Shown here one piece after another: positions 12,396 to 25,339 of a stretch of DNA of 64,000 bases; positions within the stretch are counted from its first letter, which is position 1, and every line of letters starts with the position of its first letter. This DNA is from Apostichopus japonicus (Eukaryota; Echinodermata; Holothuroidea; Aspidochirotida; Stichopodidae). The notes below the pieces were generated by a model. The model was not told the DNA's origin, ran no database searches, and worked only from the letters and a program-made list of their open reading frames with translations. A program made the translations under genes and the position numbers. The stretch spans positions 27,375,841 through 27,439,840 of the forward strand of contig NC_092575.1 in the NCBI RefSeq assembly GCF_037975245.1, written 5' to 3'.

Positions 12396-12589
12396 CCTGT
12401 AAGATGTCTCGATGGAGTTTTTCGGTAACATCAAAGAGGCAGTATTACTATTTCATAACACTATGATGTTCTACTATACAACAGTAAAGTTATAGTTTTG
12501 ATTTTTCACGAAAATTTCCTAACAATATGAATAATAATTTATGTCGATATAACTGGAAGGTCTGATATGCTATCCGCACAACAGCGAAA

Positions 12590-14325
12590 ATGAAGGTGTT
12601 CCTGTCTACACTGAAGAGCACGAACACCCGAACAGACGAAACTTTGTCATCGACTGCTAGTAGCTGCAACTGTCGCTCGAAACAGACCTTTCCTGGCGTC
12701 GATCAGCAGATGCATTGAACATTATGGGCTTGAGTGCAGTTTCTGAGGGGCCATCGTGATGGTATGTCCATTAAAAATGAGCACGAATTGCACAAGAATA
12801 TGTGAAATTTCCAGCCCCTTATTAAGCCGGTTAGTATATCAGATGATGTATTGAGAAGTCACTTGGAAACGGGCCGAAAAACAGCTACCAGAAACAACTC
12901 AGAATGATTTACTAGACTATGTTTTGGAATACATCCGCGGGAAAATTCTAGCGGAATTGAATGCATAAGAGGCTGGGTCATTCTATGGTCTCATTGCAGG
13001 TGAAGTTACGGACACATCCAGTTGGGAGTAGCTTGGTGTGATTATCCGCTATAGTAAAGATGATGTATCAATCGAAAGAACTACTTGATTTCCTTAAGTG
13101 TGAAGAAATACGGGGAGAAAACATTGCTGATAATATTCTAGATTGCGTATCAACGAAATGCAATGCGCAAAACCTTCGATGGAGCCGGGAATGTGGAATG
13201 GAAGCAAAAGGGCGCAGCTAAAATGTTTCAGGACAAGTCGAACAATAACAGGGCACCCTTCATAAATTGTAGTTCGCATGAACTCAACCTTGCATTGTCG
13301 CAAGCTTCGAAAGAAATTGAAATTGTTAACATGGTTCGTTTGATGCAGTTTTTGGGTGTTTTCTTCAAGTTTAGCCCGAAAGGCCAGCGTAAACTTGAAA
13401 ACGCAGTCACTAAAATGGCAGGCGAGGGTTGCGGAAGCCTGAAGATGAAACCACTTTGTGAGAATAGATGGGTTGAAAGGCATACAGCCTTTGCCGATTT
13501 GAAGGATCTTTGCTGACTTGTACTCAAATGCCTCTCTTCAATTCAGGTAAACAGAAAGCGAACACGGCATACCAAGACTGTGGCCGAAGCAGCGGGATTA
13601 CATACACAGCTGATATCTTCAACTTTCATAATATGTTTCGCCGTTTGCGGTTACATATATGGGTACAACAAGAGCTTGGCGCCTCAGCTGCCGGGGACGG
13701 CAGTGGACATTATCCGTGCCTATGACTATGTATGTTGGCCTTCTGAAGATCGAGCGTGAAGACATCAGGGCAAAATGAGAAGAGAAATTTGAGAGATTGT
13801 TTAGGCAGTGCGAGGAGATGGCCGTGGAGTCTGATAACGCCAAAACCGAATATTCACCCCATTCATTGACAGTCTCATCACTGAAATGTGTGATCGGTTT
13901 GTGGGAAGGCCACGTGACTCATTAAAGACTTTCTACCTCCTGTCGAAGAATCTCGACGTGGATCTTTCTAAGAGCCAGAACATTCTACTGAATAATAAGG
14001 GCGCCTAGGCGCATGCCGTTCGCTCCCTCATTCAAACAAGGATTGCGTTTGTGGCACGGGTTTTGGTCTACTGAAGAGGTTAACATAACACGATATCGAC
14101 AACTTTGAAAGAAGAACCTTGAAAATCTCACAAGTGACCAAGCTGGCAATTGTTTTCCGAATGCCACGATAGAACTAAACATTTTATTTACATTTACCTG
14201 TACAAGCGCGAGTGTTGAACCAGCCAACTCCATCTTGATGTTCATCAAATGTCATCATCGGTCAACCATGGGTGAAGATCGAAGGAACGCACTCCTACTT
14301 TTGTACATCCATTGGATGTGCGTCT
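12590..14325 (+). pseudogene. Degenerate hAT-family transposase (ZMYM1/THAP12-like)
   Basis: Fragments in several frames follow the order of a hAT transposase of the DUF4371 type. They are an N-terminal SHLETGRKTAT block near 12,850, FYGLIAGEVTDTSS near 12,980, and an open block at 13,163-13,513 with DGAGN, the NCSSHELNLAL motif and ENRWVERH. APQLPGTAVDIIRAYDYV follows near 13,680-13,730. The C-terminal dimerisation hallmark RSTMGEDRRNALLLLYIH is at about 14,255-14,310. Many stops and at least four frame changes show it is dead. The termini were not found. Confidence 0.8.
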
Positions 14326-14396
14326 AGACTATGGTAAAAACATTGACATATTTGCCACATGCTACACCGGACGGATTTTGCTAAATAATCCAGTTA

Positions 14397-14590
14397 CTGA
14401 TGATGCATGCCGTATTTGTTGTTTGAACTCATGGGCATCATTAACTATAAGTTCATACTATCTGATTACCTGGATGATCTGATGATCTGACTATGATGAT
14501 GCATGGCGTATTTGTTGTTTAATATCACAGTGAGCATCATTAACTATAAATTCATACAATCTGATTATCTGTTTAGTAGTACAATGATGA
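14397..14590. repeat. Two-copy tandem repeat, unit about 97 bp
   Basis: Two direct copies share GATGATGCATG, CGTATTTGTTGTTT and CATCATTAACTATAA in the same order. The first is at about 14,397-14,490 and the second at about 14,497-14,590. It lies just 3' of the hAT remnant and could be a remnant of its end. Confidence 0.7.
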
Positions 14591-14599
14591 GTAGTCGAT

Positions 14600-17500
14600 A
14601 CCCTAATATTATTTATGGTATCTTTTGTGTACTTAATCCACATCCTAACCTTATCGTATCATTATGTTTTTAAAAAATACCTTGCTCTGTGTACTATTAG
14701 TATTGACTCCCAGATGCCAGAAAATTGCATCTAAGATTGATTTATTTTAAAATCCATGGATAAGATTCCCCAGATCCCGCACACTCAGTATAGTGTTTGT
14801 TTTTCGTATCTTGTCACGGCATTTGGTGTCATTTGTAGCGAATGAGCTGTTTATAACAAAAAATCGGACCCGATAACAAAATTTGAATGCAAGATTCGCG
14901 CGCAATGCCCTCTTGTTTCTATCTCCATGTTTCTATTACTCGTCGTCATATGCGTCGAATATGCCGTTTATATAACTCAAACAAAAGTCAATGCAATTAT
15001 TCGCGCGCACTAAATGTTTTTTTCTTGCAATGATATGCCACTTATATGCCAAACGTCGGACATGGCAACCCTCTTAAAATATGTGCTCGCACAATCATGG
15101 GATTTTCGGTTATCAACTTAGTTTTTTACACTGGTAATTGCCTATACTTGAAATTTTCCAGATCTTGGGCATTTTGACAGATACATGATCATAATTACTG
15201 GCTAGCCTATTCCAAAATTGCAAAGTGATCACACTGCATCATGATGCACGATTCCATAAAATAAAATAAAAACATTATTTTTGTGCTTATCTTGATTGCC
15301 AGATGCCAGGAAATCTCACCTAACAGTGTTTCATCTCAAAATCCGCAATATAAACGAAGAAATGATGACAAAAACCATCACAGATTAACCGGACAACCAA
15401 GCTGTCAACTACGAATCACGCTTGTTTCTAACTTGACAGAGAATACACAGAGTCTTGGACACTGATTGGTCGAATTGAACAACATGTTAACGTTAATGTT
15501 ACCTCGCTGCTAGATGACGAAATTTTACGAAAGTTAACACCAAAGGCCTAGTGCCCTATTAATCTAAAGAATGTACATGTCTAGTCTATATCATTTGCAA
15601 AAAAACTCTCCGGCCTATTAAAATATGCTTGGTCGATTTCATGGCCATGGTTGGTCATCATCCAAAACACGTTATATGCCACACACTTACACGGCCAACC
15701 ATATACGTACAATAATAACGTTACAAGTGCCTATGCTGCAAGCGCTGAATTAGTACAGTTAGCGCCGAATCGTTGCGGATGAATACGGTTCACATTCGTT
15801 GCCTCCAACTTTTCTGCAAGATGTTGTTAACTCAAATTCGTCCAAATGTTACCGGTCTTGTTCAATTTCAAAATAACGAATCAAAGTAGAGAAATTTACG
15901 TATTGTTTTGGAGAAGTATGCTACTCATGGAGATATATTTTCTGTACGTGTGTAGAATTAACTGTTCGGCGCCACAATTCTTTGCAAATCAGAGTCTTGA
16001 TATTTTTCTGCGTAGCCAACCTGTGAATTTGAGATTGCTATAAAGCATTCACCAGCCAGCCATGTAGATGATAAAGGGGCCTAGTAATCCCAATATTGTG
16101 ATATTGAGTCTTATGTTGTCGGCGGAGGTCATAGTCGTTTGAGTTCACCAGGGGTCAAACTGTGAAAACCATTGTTTACACAATATTTCAACAAGGACAG
16201 ATGTCATATTTAGTATGTTGATGTAACACATTTAGCACAAGAAGCCAGTTGTTGAGGTCAATGGTCATTTCAGGACAGCCTGTGTCATTGTGAATATATT
16301 GTTTGTCACGTCACACTGCTTTTCCCAGTATTACTCAGATCAAAATGACATCTTATGATCACCATTTTATCTTTGTAACCATAACTTTGAAACAGCTTTG
16401 AACAATGAAAGGATCTAATTGAAATGGAGTTGTATTGTGAGAATTACCGTATACACTCAGTCTCTATATCAGTTGCAAAGTCACTATCGTTTATGCCAAA
16501 GAATCTACCTTATGACGAATATCAGCAACAATTAAAGCATTGGCTTCACTTCATTTGCTTTCAACAAGAAGATATTCATTGTATGTGTTGCTAAATGTGT
16601 AAGACTGCATCGACTCATTACAGAAGTGCTCTTTCTGGACACTCAAAGAGTAAACTTCAGAAATAAGAAATCTGCCAAGCAAGATGATATACCAAATTGG
16701 AATTGGTCTAAAGTCCAAGTGCAGAAAACTGTACTCGAGTACTATAGTGTACATTACACATTTCTTTGTGGGTATACTGTACTGGTGGGATCTACATAAA
16801 ATACGTGTTTGTTGCCACAATGTTCAGGTCAGTTCAGTGGTATTGTTATTGTTTGTTGTGTAAGGCAATCATTAAAGCTTTATCCAACAGACACTTCCCT
16901 ACCTGTGATTCATTGATTAACGGTTAACTGTAACCGTAGGTGCTCTTTTCTTTTTTTAAACTTACCAGGTAGAAATAATTAAACACAACAACACTGTGAT
17001 ACAACAAATTTTAACACACTGTGAATAACACATGATGAAGCCACAAATGAAAGTATGAGTTCATGTATAAGAATTCAAAACTATTACAATTTTGGAAGCT
17101 AGGAAAGTTTTAAAGAAAATGGTTACACATCTCTAAAAGAGTAATGGCGTTCCGTTATAACAATACCTCATTCATATAAACAGTTTATAGACATGCTGTT
17201 TTACCTGCAACTTTAAACCAGGGAGTTGGAAAAACCCTTAGTGTCAACATGTAAATTGTGTAAACAAGAGTACAACGACTCAGGATTCGGGATTTGAGCA
17301 GGTAACCAATAACATGTTTTCGTACTTTTTAGAATAATATCTTTCTTTCTTTAAAAAAAACCCGCGTCTTCTCCAAAGAACCACCATTTCTTCCAATCCT
17401 TTGCACAGATGATTGAATTTGTTTCAAACAAATAAATGATAACAATCAACCGCAAAGTTCAAGGTTAACAACACTCCCGTTACAAAGAATTTCGTGCTAA

Positions 17501-17750
17501 AAGTAGTCAATGACGCGTATCCAAATTTCCTGTGAATTGTTTGGCTAATCGTCCCTATCATTGTCTGCAAACATTTTTGCATTTATCGTGTTCAATAAAC
17601 ACATCATATTTTTTTTAAATAACTTACTTCTATAGGGCATAGAACCGTGCAACTATTTGTAACGTTGCTGTCCCTTGTAGAGATGGAAAAGATTGTACTG
17701 TAGGCTCTCATATGTGTGGACTCTTAAACATCATAACGTTTATGGATTGC
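14600..17750. other. Intergenic, no gene seen
   Basis: AT-rich sequence. The short open frames here lack splice context or any family signature I recognise. Confidence 0.5.
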
Positions 17751-17764
17751 CACAGTGGTCAAAA

Positions 17765-18115
17765 TTCAGATATTTATGACGACATATATTCGATTTAATA
17801 GTTACATAAATTCTATTTAATGCTAACATATATGCCATTTATGCAAACATTAATTCTGAGCTAATCAGGAGGCAGTTTTTTATGTCTACATAAAAGTGAA
17901 TTCATACAGACATATATTCGAATTAAAACTGGCTTATCTTCAAATTAATGCTGGCATATAATCGATTTCATGACGGCACATAATTCATTATATGCTAGCA
18001 TATATTTGATTTTATGCTAGCATATATTCGTTTTCATGTCAGAATATATTCGATTTTATGCCGACAAATATTCAAGCAATGAGAGTGCAGGAATATATGT
18101 TTTAATAATGCATAT
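17765..18115. repeat. Degenerate array of ATATATTCGATTT-type units
   Basis: The words GACATATATTCGA and TATGCTAGCATATA recur, with variants, about every 25-35 bp. Both the TATGC and GCATA orientations appear, so the array is rich in small palindromes. Best preserved at 17,990-18,060. No terminal repeats were found. Confidence 0.6.
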
Positions 18116-18119
18116 AATC

Positions 18120-19380
18120 AGCCTCATCCGACAACAATTTACTCATATCTGACAACAATTCAGTAACAGCCAATCGCTTCTTTTGTTACATACTCTAAAC
18201 TAAAAGGCTAGATAATTATACTATAGACTAATGCTCGGTTCCTCTATGGAGATACTCTACCGTACCAGCTGCGTATTGATATGCAGTAAGCACCTTCCTT
18301 TTTCAATATGTGGTTAAGTTTAATGTAAATTTAAAGAGTAGGCCTGGCGTGTATCTGTATTGCATGTATGGGCTACCACGTAATGTAAAAATACTCTTGT
18401 TATGAGTTGGACATCTCTTTATAAAGTAAGTACACCTTGTAAAGGGTTTCAGTGCGTACACATGAATGTATTTGTAAGTCAAGAAAATACATATAATATT
18501 AATGTCCCAATGCTTCAAAAACATTTCACTAGCATGCTCTACGTAGTCAACTTAACCTGGTTAAGTTTGAATTGGCATGTTTTAGAAAAAGTAAAGGAAG
18601 CTAAATTCACAAGCAGTCGACTAAGTAATAGTCTCTTCCAATAGTCTCGACATCAGATAATAGCTGTAGTCAACACAGATATGGGTAATATTGTATACTC
18701 AGACACAATATTTTATAATGACTACTATGCATAATTTACGTGTTACTTTTCTTTGTTCATTTGCTCTACCTTGGAATGCATATATACTGTTTGATTTTTG
18801 TCAGCCCAATTGATTCCATGGGACAGTTGTACTCATTCACTGACGTCAACTTGGACATTGGTGTATAACTACAAATCCTGCAGAAGAAGCCCTGCATGGT
18901 TCATATTTCATCATAGGTGTAGGCATATATATATTTATTGGTAATTTTTCCAAATTGTCAGTAAATTGTCACTCTAGCTTGTTGTCTCTAATAGTTAGAT
19001 ACGATGATCAAGATCAATAAAGGGCACATGTTATCTTAGATACAATGAAGCTGAGCAACCACATGTTCATCACCACATCTGGATTTTGTTTTAGTTATTC
19101 ATGCTTTCATATCTATCAAGGAACATCTTTATCACTTAAACACTATCACTTAAATATCTGAAGTCTACAAAGTGTGAAACTAATACTGGAATACAGTTAT
19201 AAAATTTACAAACCTGCCTGTGTAAATATGTGGTAAATATTTTATAAGAAAAAATAAACAGGTTTTAGCACTTTTATGTTAAAGTATTACGAGGTGCACA
19301 TAACAGTTTTGTTTTAGAAATGTGTTTTTTTCTGTCGATTTATTTGGAAGAATTTTTTTTTATAAAACTCAAACAGCCTT
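18120..19380. other. Intergenic, no gene seen
   Basis: Nothing supported. Two short overlapping open frames at 18,303-18,644 on opposite strands show no recognisable motif or splice structure. Confidence 0.45.
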
Positions 19381-19428
19381 GTTGTAATAACTTGAATGCT
19401 CAGTTCACTTAACTTGAAAAAGCCGAGA

Positions 19429-19734
19429 TAACTTGTTGCATAGACATTTCTATGTTGCTTCAACTAGTCACCAGTATAGTTAATCATACTAAACCACTTT
19501 AGTACTTGGGTAATGAAAACTGAAGAAGGACCTGAGTGGTAGACTTAAAAGCTATTGTTCATTCAACAAGTCTTACTCTTTTGTCATAACTTGTCATGTC
19601 TAGAAGTTCTTTGCAATAACTTCTTGCTACCCATAAATACAATTTGCTAGTTGGGAAAACGTATCCAAAATAAATTAAAATAACTTGAAATGTGATTAGT
19701 TGAATGAACTTAAAATTGTCTATGCAGCAAGTTA
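19429..19734. mobile_element. Possible MITE with 18-bp inverted repeats
   Basis: TAACTTGTTGCATAGACA at 19,429-19,446 is matched in reverse complement at 19,717-19,734 with one mismatch. The sequence outside and between is unusually rich in AACTTG words in one orientation. Weaker outward matching suggests the real ends are some 20-25 bp further out. No clear target duplication. Confidence 0.4.
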
Positions 19735-19759
19735 CGCTGACCTTTCAATTGACGTATAG

Positions 19760-22700
19760 ACATTAGGGTGTGATCTAGTCTTTGAATGCCACCGATCAAA
19801 CAAAAAGGAAATGGCAACCCGGAACTTTTCAAAACCATATCGCTGTATACAAGTACACACAATTTTACACGGATTGTCACAGTAAAGCTCCAAATTGAAG
19901 CAAGTTTCGTTCAGGAATTTTAACCAACAATTTTTAGGCAGTCTGCCAAGTTACTCACATGTTACGTTGATTAAATGTGTTCTCATGAATTTTAAAAATA
20001 AAACTATAAGATTTTATGGTAAGTTCGAGCAATAATACTATAAAAAAAATCTTCAGTGCGCCGTGCTGCACTTTGAATAGATGAACAACACGCTTGAGCG
20101 TGTGAAGTTAAGTATTTAGTTTAGTAATACCTTCTAACTTACAGAAGGTCTAGAAGGCTTGTCACCTCTTGACCCACACACTTATTGAGCTTGAGTTTGA
20201 TTTATTTCCACGTCATATAAATACAATGATTAATAAAATAACAAGGAGGTGGAGGAGGACTGAAGAAGCAGAGCTTTTACGAAGAATGAGTGGAATGAGT
20301 AATATTATGCCATTCTGTTGCTATGAACTGAGAATAAGAGAATACGTAGGCCTAGGCTAACTACATACACATGACTTAGTCTGAGGAGTTATTCGAATAT
20401 CACTGAGAGATGAACTAATATGTAATGTCAGTGACTGGGTCGGATTTGCCCCATTATTTGTCTAGGACTTCCCCCACTACCCCACATACAACAAACAACT
20501 AAGTTTTGCATTATGTTATCCTCTCAGACCTGGAGTGAGCCCATTCCAGGCTCTCAGGACTCAATTTTGAGCAACATATGCTATATATGTCACTAGGGAG
20601 ATATTGCACTGAATTTGCTTCTAACATTGAATGGATGAAGGACTTCAATTTGTCATGACTCTTTGCAAATTAATGATCACACCTAGCACTCAGGGTTTGC
20701 ATGCCGACGATACAGGCCCGAGCAGAAGGAGGTTTAGCCTGCGGGCCTTTAAAAGGAACAGTAAAAACAGAACAGGAAATTTTCTTTTGGATTTTGATAT
20801 TTTTTCAAGATTAAGTGGAGCAACCAAGAGGCTTCCAAGTATTGCATGCTCGCTGAAAATACATGCCTCTCTACCTCCCCACCCTATTGTCGTATAGTAA
20901 TTTCAAAACCTCAGAGATAGTGTACGTAAAGTGTATTCGCCTTATTCCTGTTATAATCGTTGTCCAATCACCTTCTTGACCCGAGGTCACAGTGGACAAT
21001 TTTGATGGTTATATGTATGTTTGAAAGAAGTTGGGAAGAAAATTGAGAAAGAACAAGAGTGCTGGGGGGAGGCGAGATGTTTCTTGGAAACAAATCAGAA
21101 TTATAACAATCAAGACGGACTCTCAGTCTACTTTCCTAAAGTTATGGCGTCGATGAAATCACCCACATACAACACGACTCTATATACTGCACGATATGTT
21201 GTAATAAAATGTGTAATAACAGAAGCCCTTGATTTGCTTAAATTAAGTGGCCATTTTCGCAAAACATTAACTAATCCTATCATGAGACAATTCAAATTAA
21301 TTTCAAACTCTGTTCCCAAGGGATAAACAACAACATTTGGCTGGCTGCCCAAAATTTGCTTCGCTGATTTGCTTTGCTCTGCTGACTCGCTTCGCCCTGC
21401 TGATTCGCTTCGCTCCGTTGATTCGCTTCAATTTCGCGTGGTTCACATTTAAGACCGTACCCATACTTGAAGTGCGAGTACGCGAGCGTTCACACTAAGG
21501 GAATTAATCGCCCTTGCGGTCTTGAAGTACGTGTGCGTTCTCAACAATAATCCCCCTATCGGAGATTCTTCAATCCCTCTTGCCTTCTTAATTACTGTAA
21601 TGCGAACGCTCGCGGACTTAAATGTTGACTCGAGATTTCCTGTTGCAATTGTGCGGGAGTTTCTGAACATACAGTACGTTCCTTCCATTTTATTGTTTAC
21701 GAACCAGACCGTTGCCATTTAACAGATTCGACCAAACGAAGCTATACGTAAGGTAACCCATATCACTTTTCTTTTAACCAATTCGACCAAGATTGCAGAA
21801 AACCGCCTTAATTTAAAAAACTTGTATTCATTGTACGCCGAACGAATTTTTGATGAGGCCAAAATCATTAATTTCACGTTTATTTTAAAAAGGATCATTT
21901 CGTAGCTACGTGAGGTAAAGTTAAAAGGCTGAAGCCACTAAGTTGAAAAACAAGTTTTTAGTTCTGTAAATAAAAAAAAACTTGGCAGTGGTATACCGAG
22001 TAGACCGTACTAGTACTCTACTAGTATACAGCATATGTGGCCATGGCAGAGCACAACAAAATAATGTAGACAGCTGATATGACCTTTTCACGCATGCGCA
22101 GTATATTAATCCATGTAGCAATGTGACACCAAGACCAGATTCTGATGCGTGTCAGTATGACAGTGTCCTCTTTCACATTATATTATTTCAACATTGGTGC
22201 GCTTCATATAATTTGTTTGATTGGTTCAAACGCTAATGTGTGGTGTGTTATCACGTTGTTCACTCTGAATTGCTGGTTTCGGTTTCGTTCGAGAAAAGAC
22301 TCTTGACTTGGTCCTTTCATTAAACAATCACTCCATTTTGTGCTTGGGTAGTGGATTGCTATAGCACAGCTTCTGACACCATGTTTATGTCAATTAAGGT
22401 GGGTGTTTACGGACTAAATAAGACAGCACGAGTATGACATACGGTACCTCGTGTAAACAGCCATTTATTAACAGGTGATGTCATCAACTTGATACGTCAC
22501 TCAGGGGTGTACTTGAGTAATATAGATTATATGCATGTATGACAAGAATAAACATGGAATAATGTGTGTACACAGCCATAACAAGAGCCAAACTTACCTG
22601 ATATACAAACACACTTACACCCTAACCCTGTCCCCATTACATACAGAATATGTAGCTTTGCATAATCGTTACGAATACTATTATGGGAGAAGAGTATGTA

Positions 22701-25330
22701 AAGGTTGCTGCATTAAAAAACATTAACTGCTTAGCAATTGAGTTCATTTTTTACCAATATATCACACACTTCTAGTGTACCATTTATGAGATATTGCGGA
22801 TACAAGTATTTTCACATTAAGTCATGCCAATTGTGCATGATAATGAAACGATTGTTATCATTATAGATAACATTAGATGTATAGTTGGCACATCACTATT
22901 TCACTACTTATACATTAAACCCATTTACTCATAAATATGCACCATATCAATACCAGGAACAATATCACACATCTGTGGACCATGGGCTATCTGTGAACCA
23001 CAATATCAGATGAATGCAATCTGAAGCTTATACATATACATACTTAGCTTATACTTATACATATTTAAAGCAGTTGTTGTGAAAAAGTAACATTAACCCT
23101 CACCCACCATGAAAATATAAAATTTGTAAACACTTGCTTACGCCGATAGCACCTTCACCAAGAAAAGAAGCAATACACAATTTTTGTTATACTGATAAGA
23201 TCTAGACAAAATTCTGATATAAAAAGTTAACAAAATGTAGATAAAGTTCAGATGTATTTGGCAAGACTTATTCGGCAAAACTGTAAATTTTGTATTATTA
23301 TACCAATGACTATGATAACAGAATCAAGTAGAAACTTTGAATGTTTCTCAGCACATAAGTACCTGGAGATGTGGTTTATATATTAATGTCTCCTTGTGAA
23401 AATGTTTTCATACTTAAATATATTGTTACTCAGTTTTATTGGACAGGGTTTCCCTGTATGACCACTGTTAATTTCTGACATCTGACAATCACTAACACAA
23501 TGGTGATTGGGTAAATACATACCAGTCAATCCAAATAACCAATTCTTAATCACTTTACTAACAAGATCATAAATGTACCAACTTAACCTATATGAACAAC
23601 TTTTTGGAAAAAAATGTACATACATACCCCTACAAACAATTTATCAATTTTTGTGTCGAGCAAGTAAACAAATTTCATATAGATGAGTTTTCCCCAATTC
23701 AATTTCAAACGCTGAAAGTTCTCAGTCGTTATTTAGTTCATTGAAATGAAATCGTAATTTTAGATGAAAACCAAAATCAGTACCCTTCAAATGAATAAAG
23801 ACTAGTTATCATTGCTTTCCTTCTTAAACCAGGTTGTTACTGAATGATGTTCATAAAACAATGAGTAAATGGATTTGCGTGTGTTCCTGTGTATCGATGG
23901 GTGGGTGGGGAGGGGGGTTGGAGCTGGACCAATTGTAAAATTAAAATATCATTGATACTAAACTTGTCACCATACTTCACGCTCTTCACATAGTTCCATC
24001 CGAGTACGGTCATACTCTTAACCAATCTAGGGATTTAAAAAATATACAATCTACGCCAGTTAGACGGGTCATTTCATTGTCGAATTCCTCAGTTATCAAG
24101 AAGGTAGGGAAGGTCTGTACTATATGTCTGATGAGTGGTTTTGTAGCTATATACACCCTTCTTTTGTGGGTACGTTTTGGTCACCAAGGTCTCAATCATG
24201 ACCAGGTGTTTTGCATCTTTCTTGGAAATTACTTTCTTCCTGGTTCCTTGGTGTTTTTAAGGGAAGTGTCATCTTCAGTTGATGGGATTTCCAGAAAAAA
24301 ACTTACTTCACCCTTACATGTTTTTTATTATGCTACTTTTAGCAATAGCCTTTCCTTAATTGGACTTACATTATGCGATGACAGGATTGGATATTTATTC
24401 TCATTGATTTTATATTGTTGTCAATTACAGCAGTCAAATAAGCTATCTTGAGTGTGGATATTTGTTGATAAGCTGCTTGGCTACCTCTATTTTCATTACA
24501 TGTTTGCATACTTCTTCCAAACGTAAAGAAAATCCACAAGGTGGTTTAGAATCTCATGTTTTTCTACCCACTATAGTGTTCCTCCATTGTGAGTTTGTTT
24601 GTAAGCCTTTGCGAAGTTAAATGTAAGGTAACCACATATTTTCCATGAAATATCAGACACTACTTGTACTTGCTTGTTCAAGCTTAACATAATTTTTTGC
24701 CTTTTCACTTGGTGTAGACCATGCTTTTTGTATGATGTTTGTACAACTTTTTAATGAAGTGAGATATATTACACACAGAAAACGAGAAGTTCATGATAAC
24801 ACGCAGTGCGTAATATATTGATTCACTAGCTAATGCATATTCTATATCAATGACCTTCCTAGATTGACCAAATTCAACTAGTACTTGTGATATGCAAAAC
24901 TAATTACCAGTTACTCCTCACATCTGCTGAAAATTTTAAGAATAAATCAGTGCCAATTTGCTTGTGCAAAATCTAAAAAGAGATTGATTCAATCAGAATA
25001 TATACAATGCTTTGGTACCACAAAGCGACCATCCGGAACTTTGGAAGCACTTAAAGGGTAACAAGCTTTTAAACAGTCAATTTCTATACGGCAGAAACTT
25101 GGCTTTAATTTATCTGTATGAGCTTACCTTTGAAATATGCTGGCTTGAATACGTTTCAACAATAAATCATATATCATTCCCTATTGCTTGCAACACACTA
25201 GTGAGGCCAATGATGAACAGTTCACTCACATTGTCCCGAATCCATATTAACTACCACTCCCCCCCCCCCCCCCCTCTCTCTCACAGCCTACAAACCTGCA
25301 CTGTGTGACACACTTCAAATTCATTAACAT
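19760..25330. other. Intergenic, no gene seen
   Basis: No gene is supported. It holds a short GC-richer tandem repeat at 21,355-21,432, a 14-bp-plus C run at 25,261-25,274, and AT-rich simple sequence. The 124-codon open frame ending at 24,451 is hydrophobic but lacks an ATG start, splice signals or a recognisable family. Confidence 0.4.
21355..21432. repeat. Short tandem repeat, unit about 20 bp
   Basis: Three to four diverged units of GCTGATTCGCTTCGCTC type follow one another. They are more GC-rich than the surroundings. Confidence 0.6.
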
Positions 25331-25339
25331 TATTGTTTT

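Noticed and set aside
24077-24451. Hydrophobic 124-codon open frame
   Set aside because: No ATG start, no splice signals, no recognisable family, and surrounded by repeat DNA.
25261-25274. C homopolymer run
   Set aside because: Simple sequence, likely variable or affected by sequencing error.
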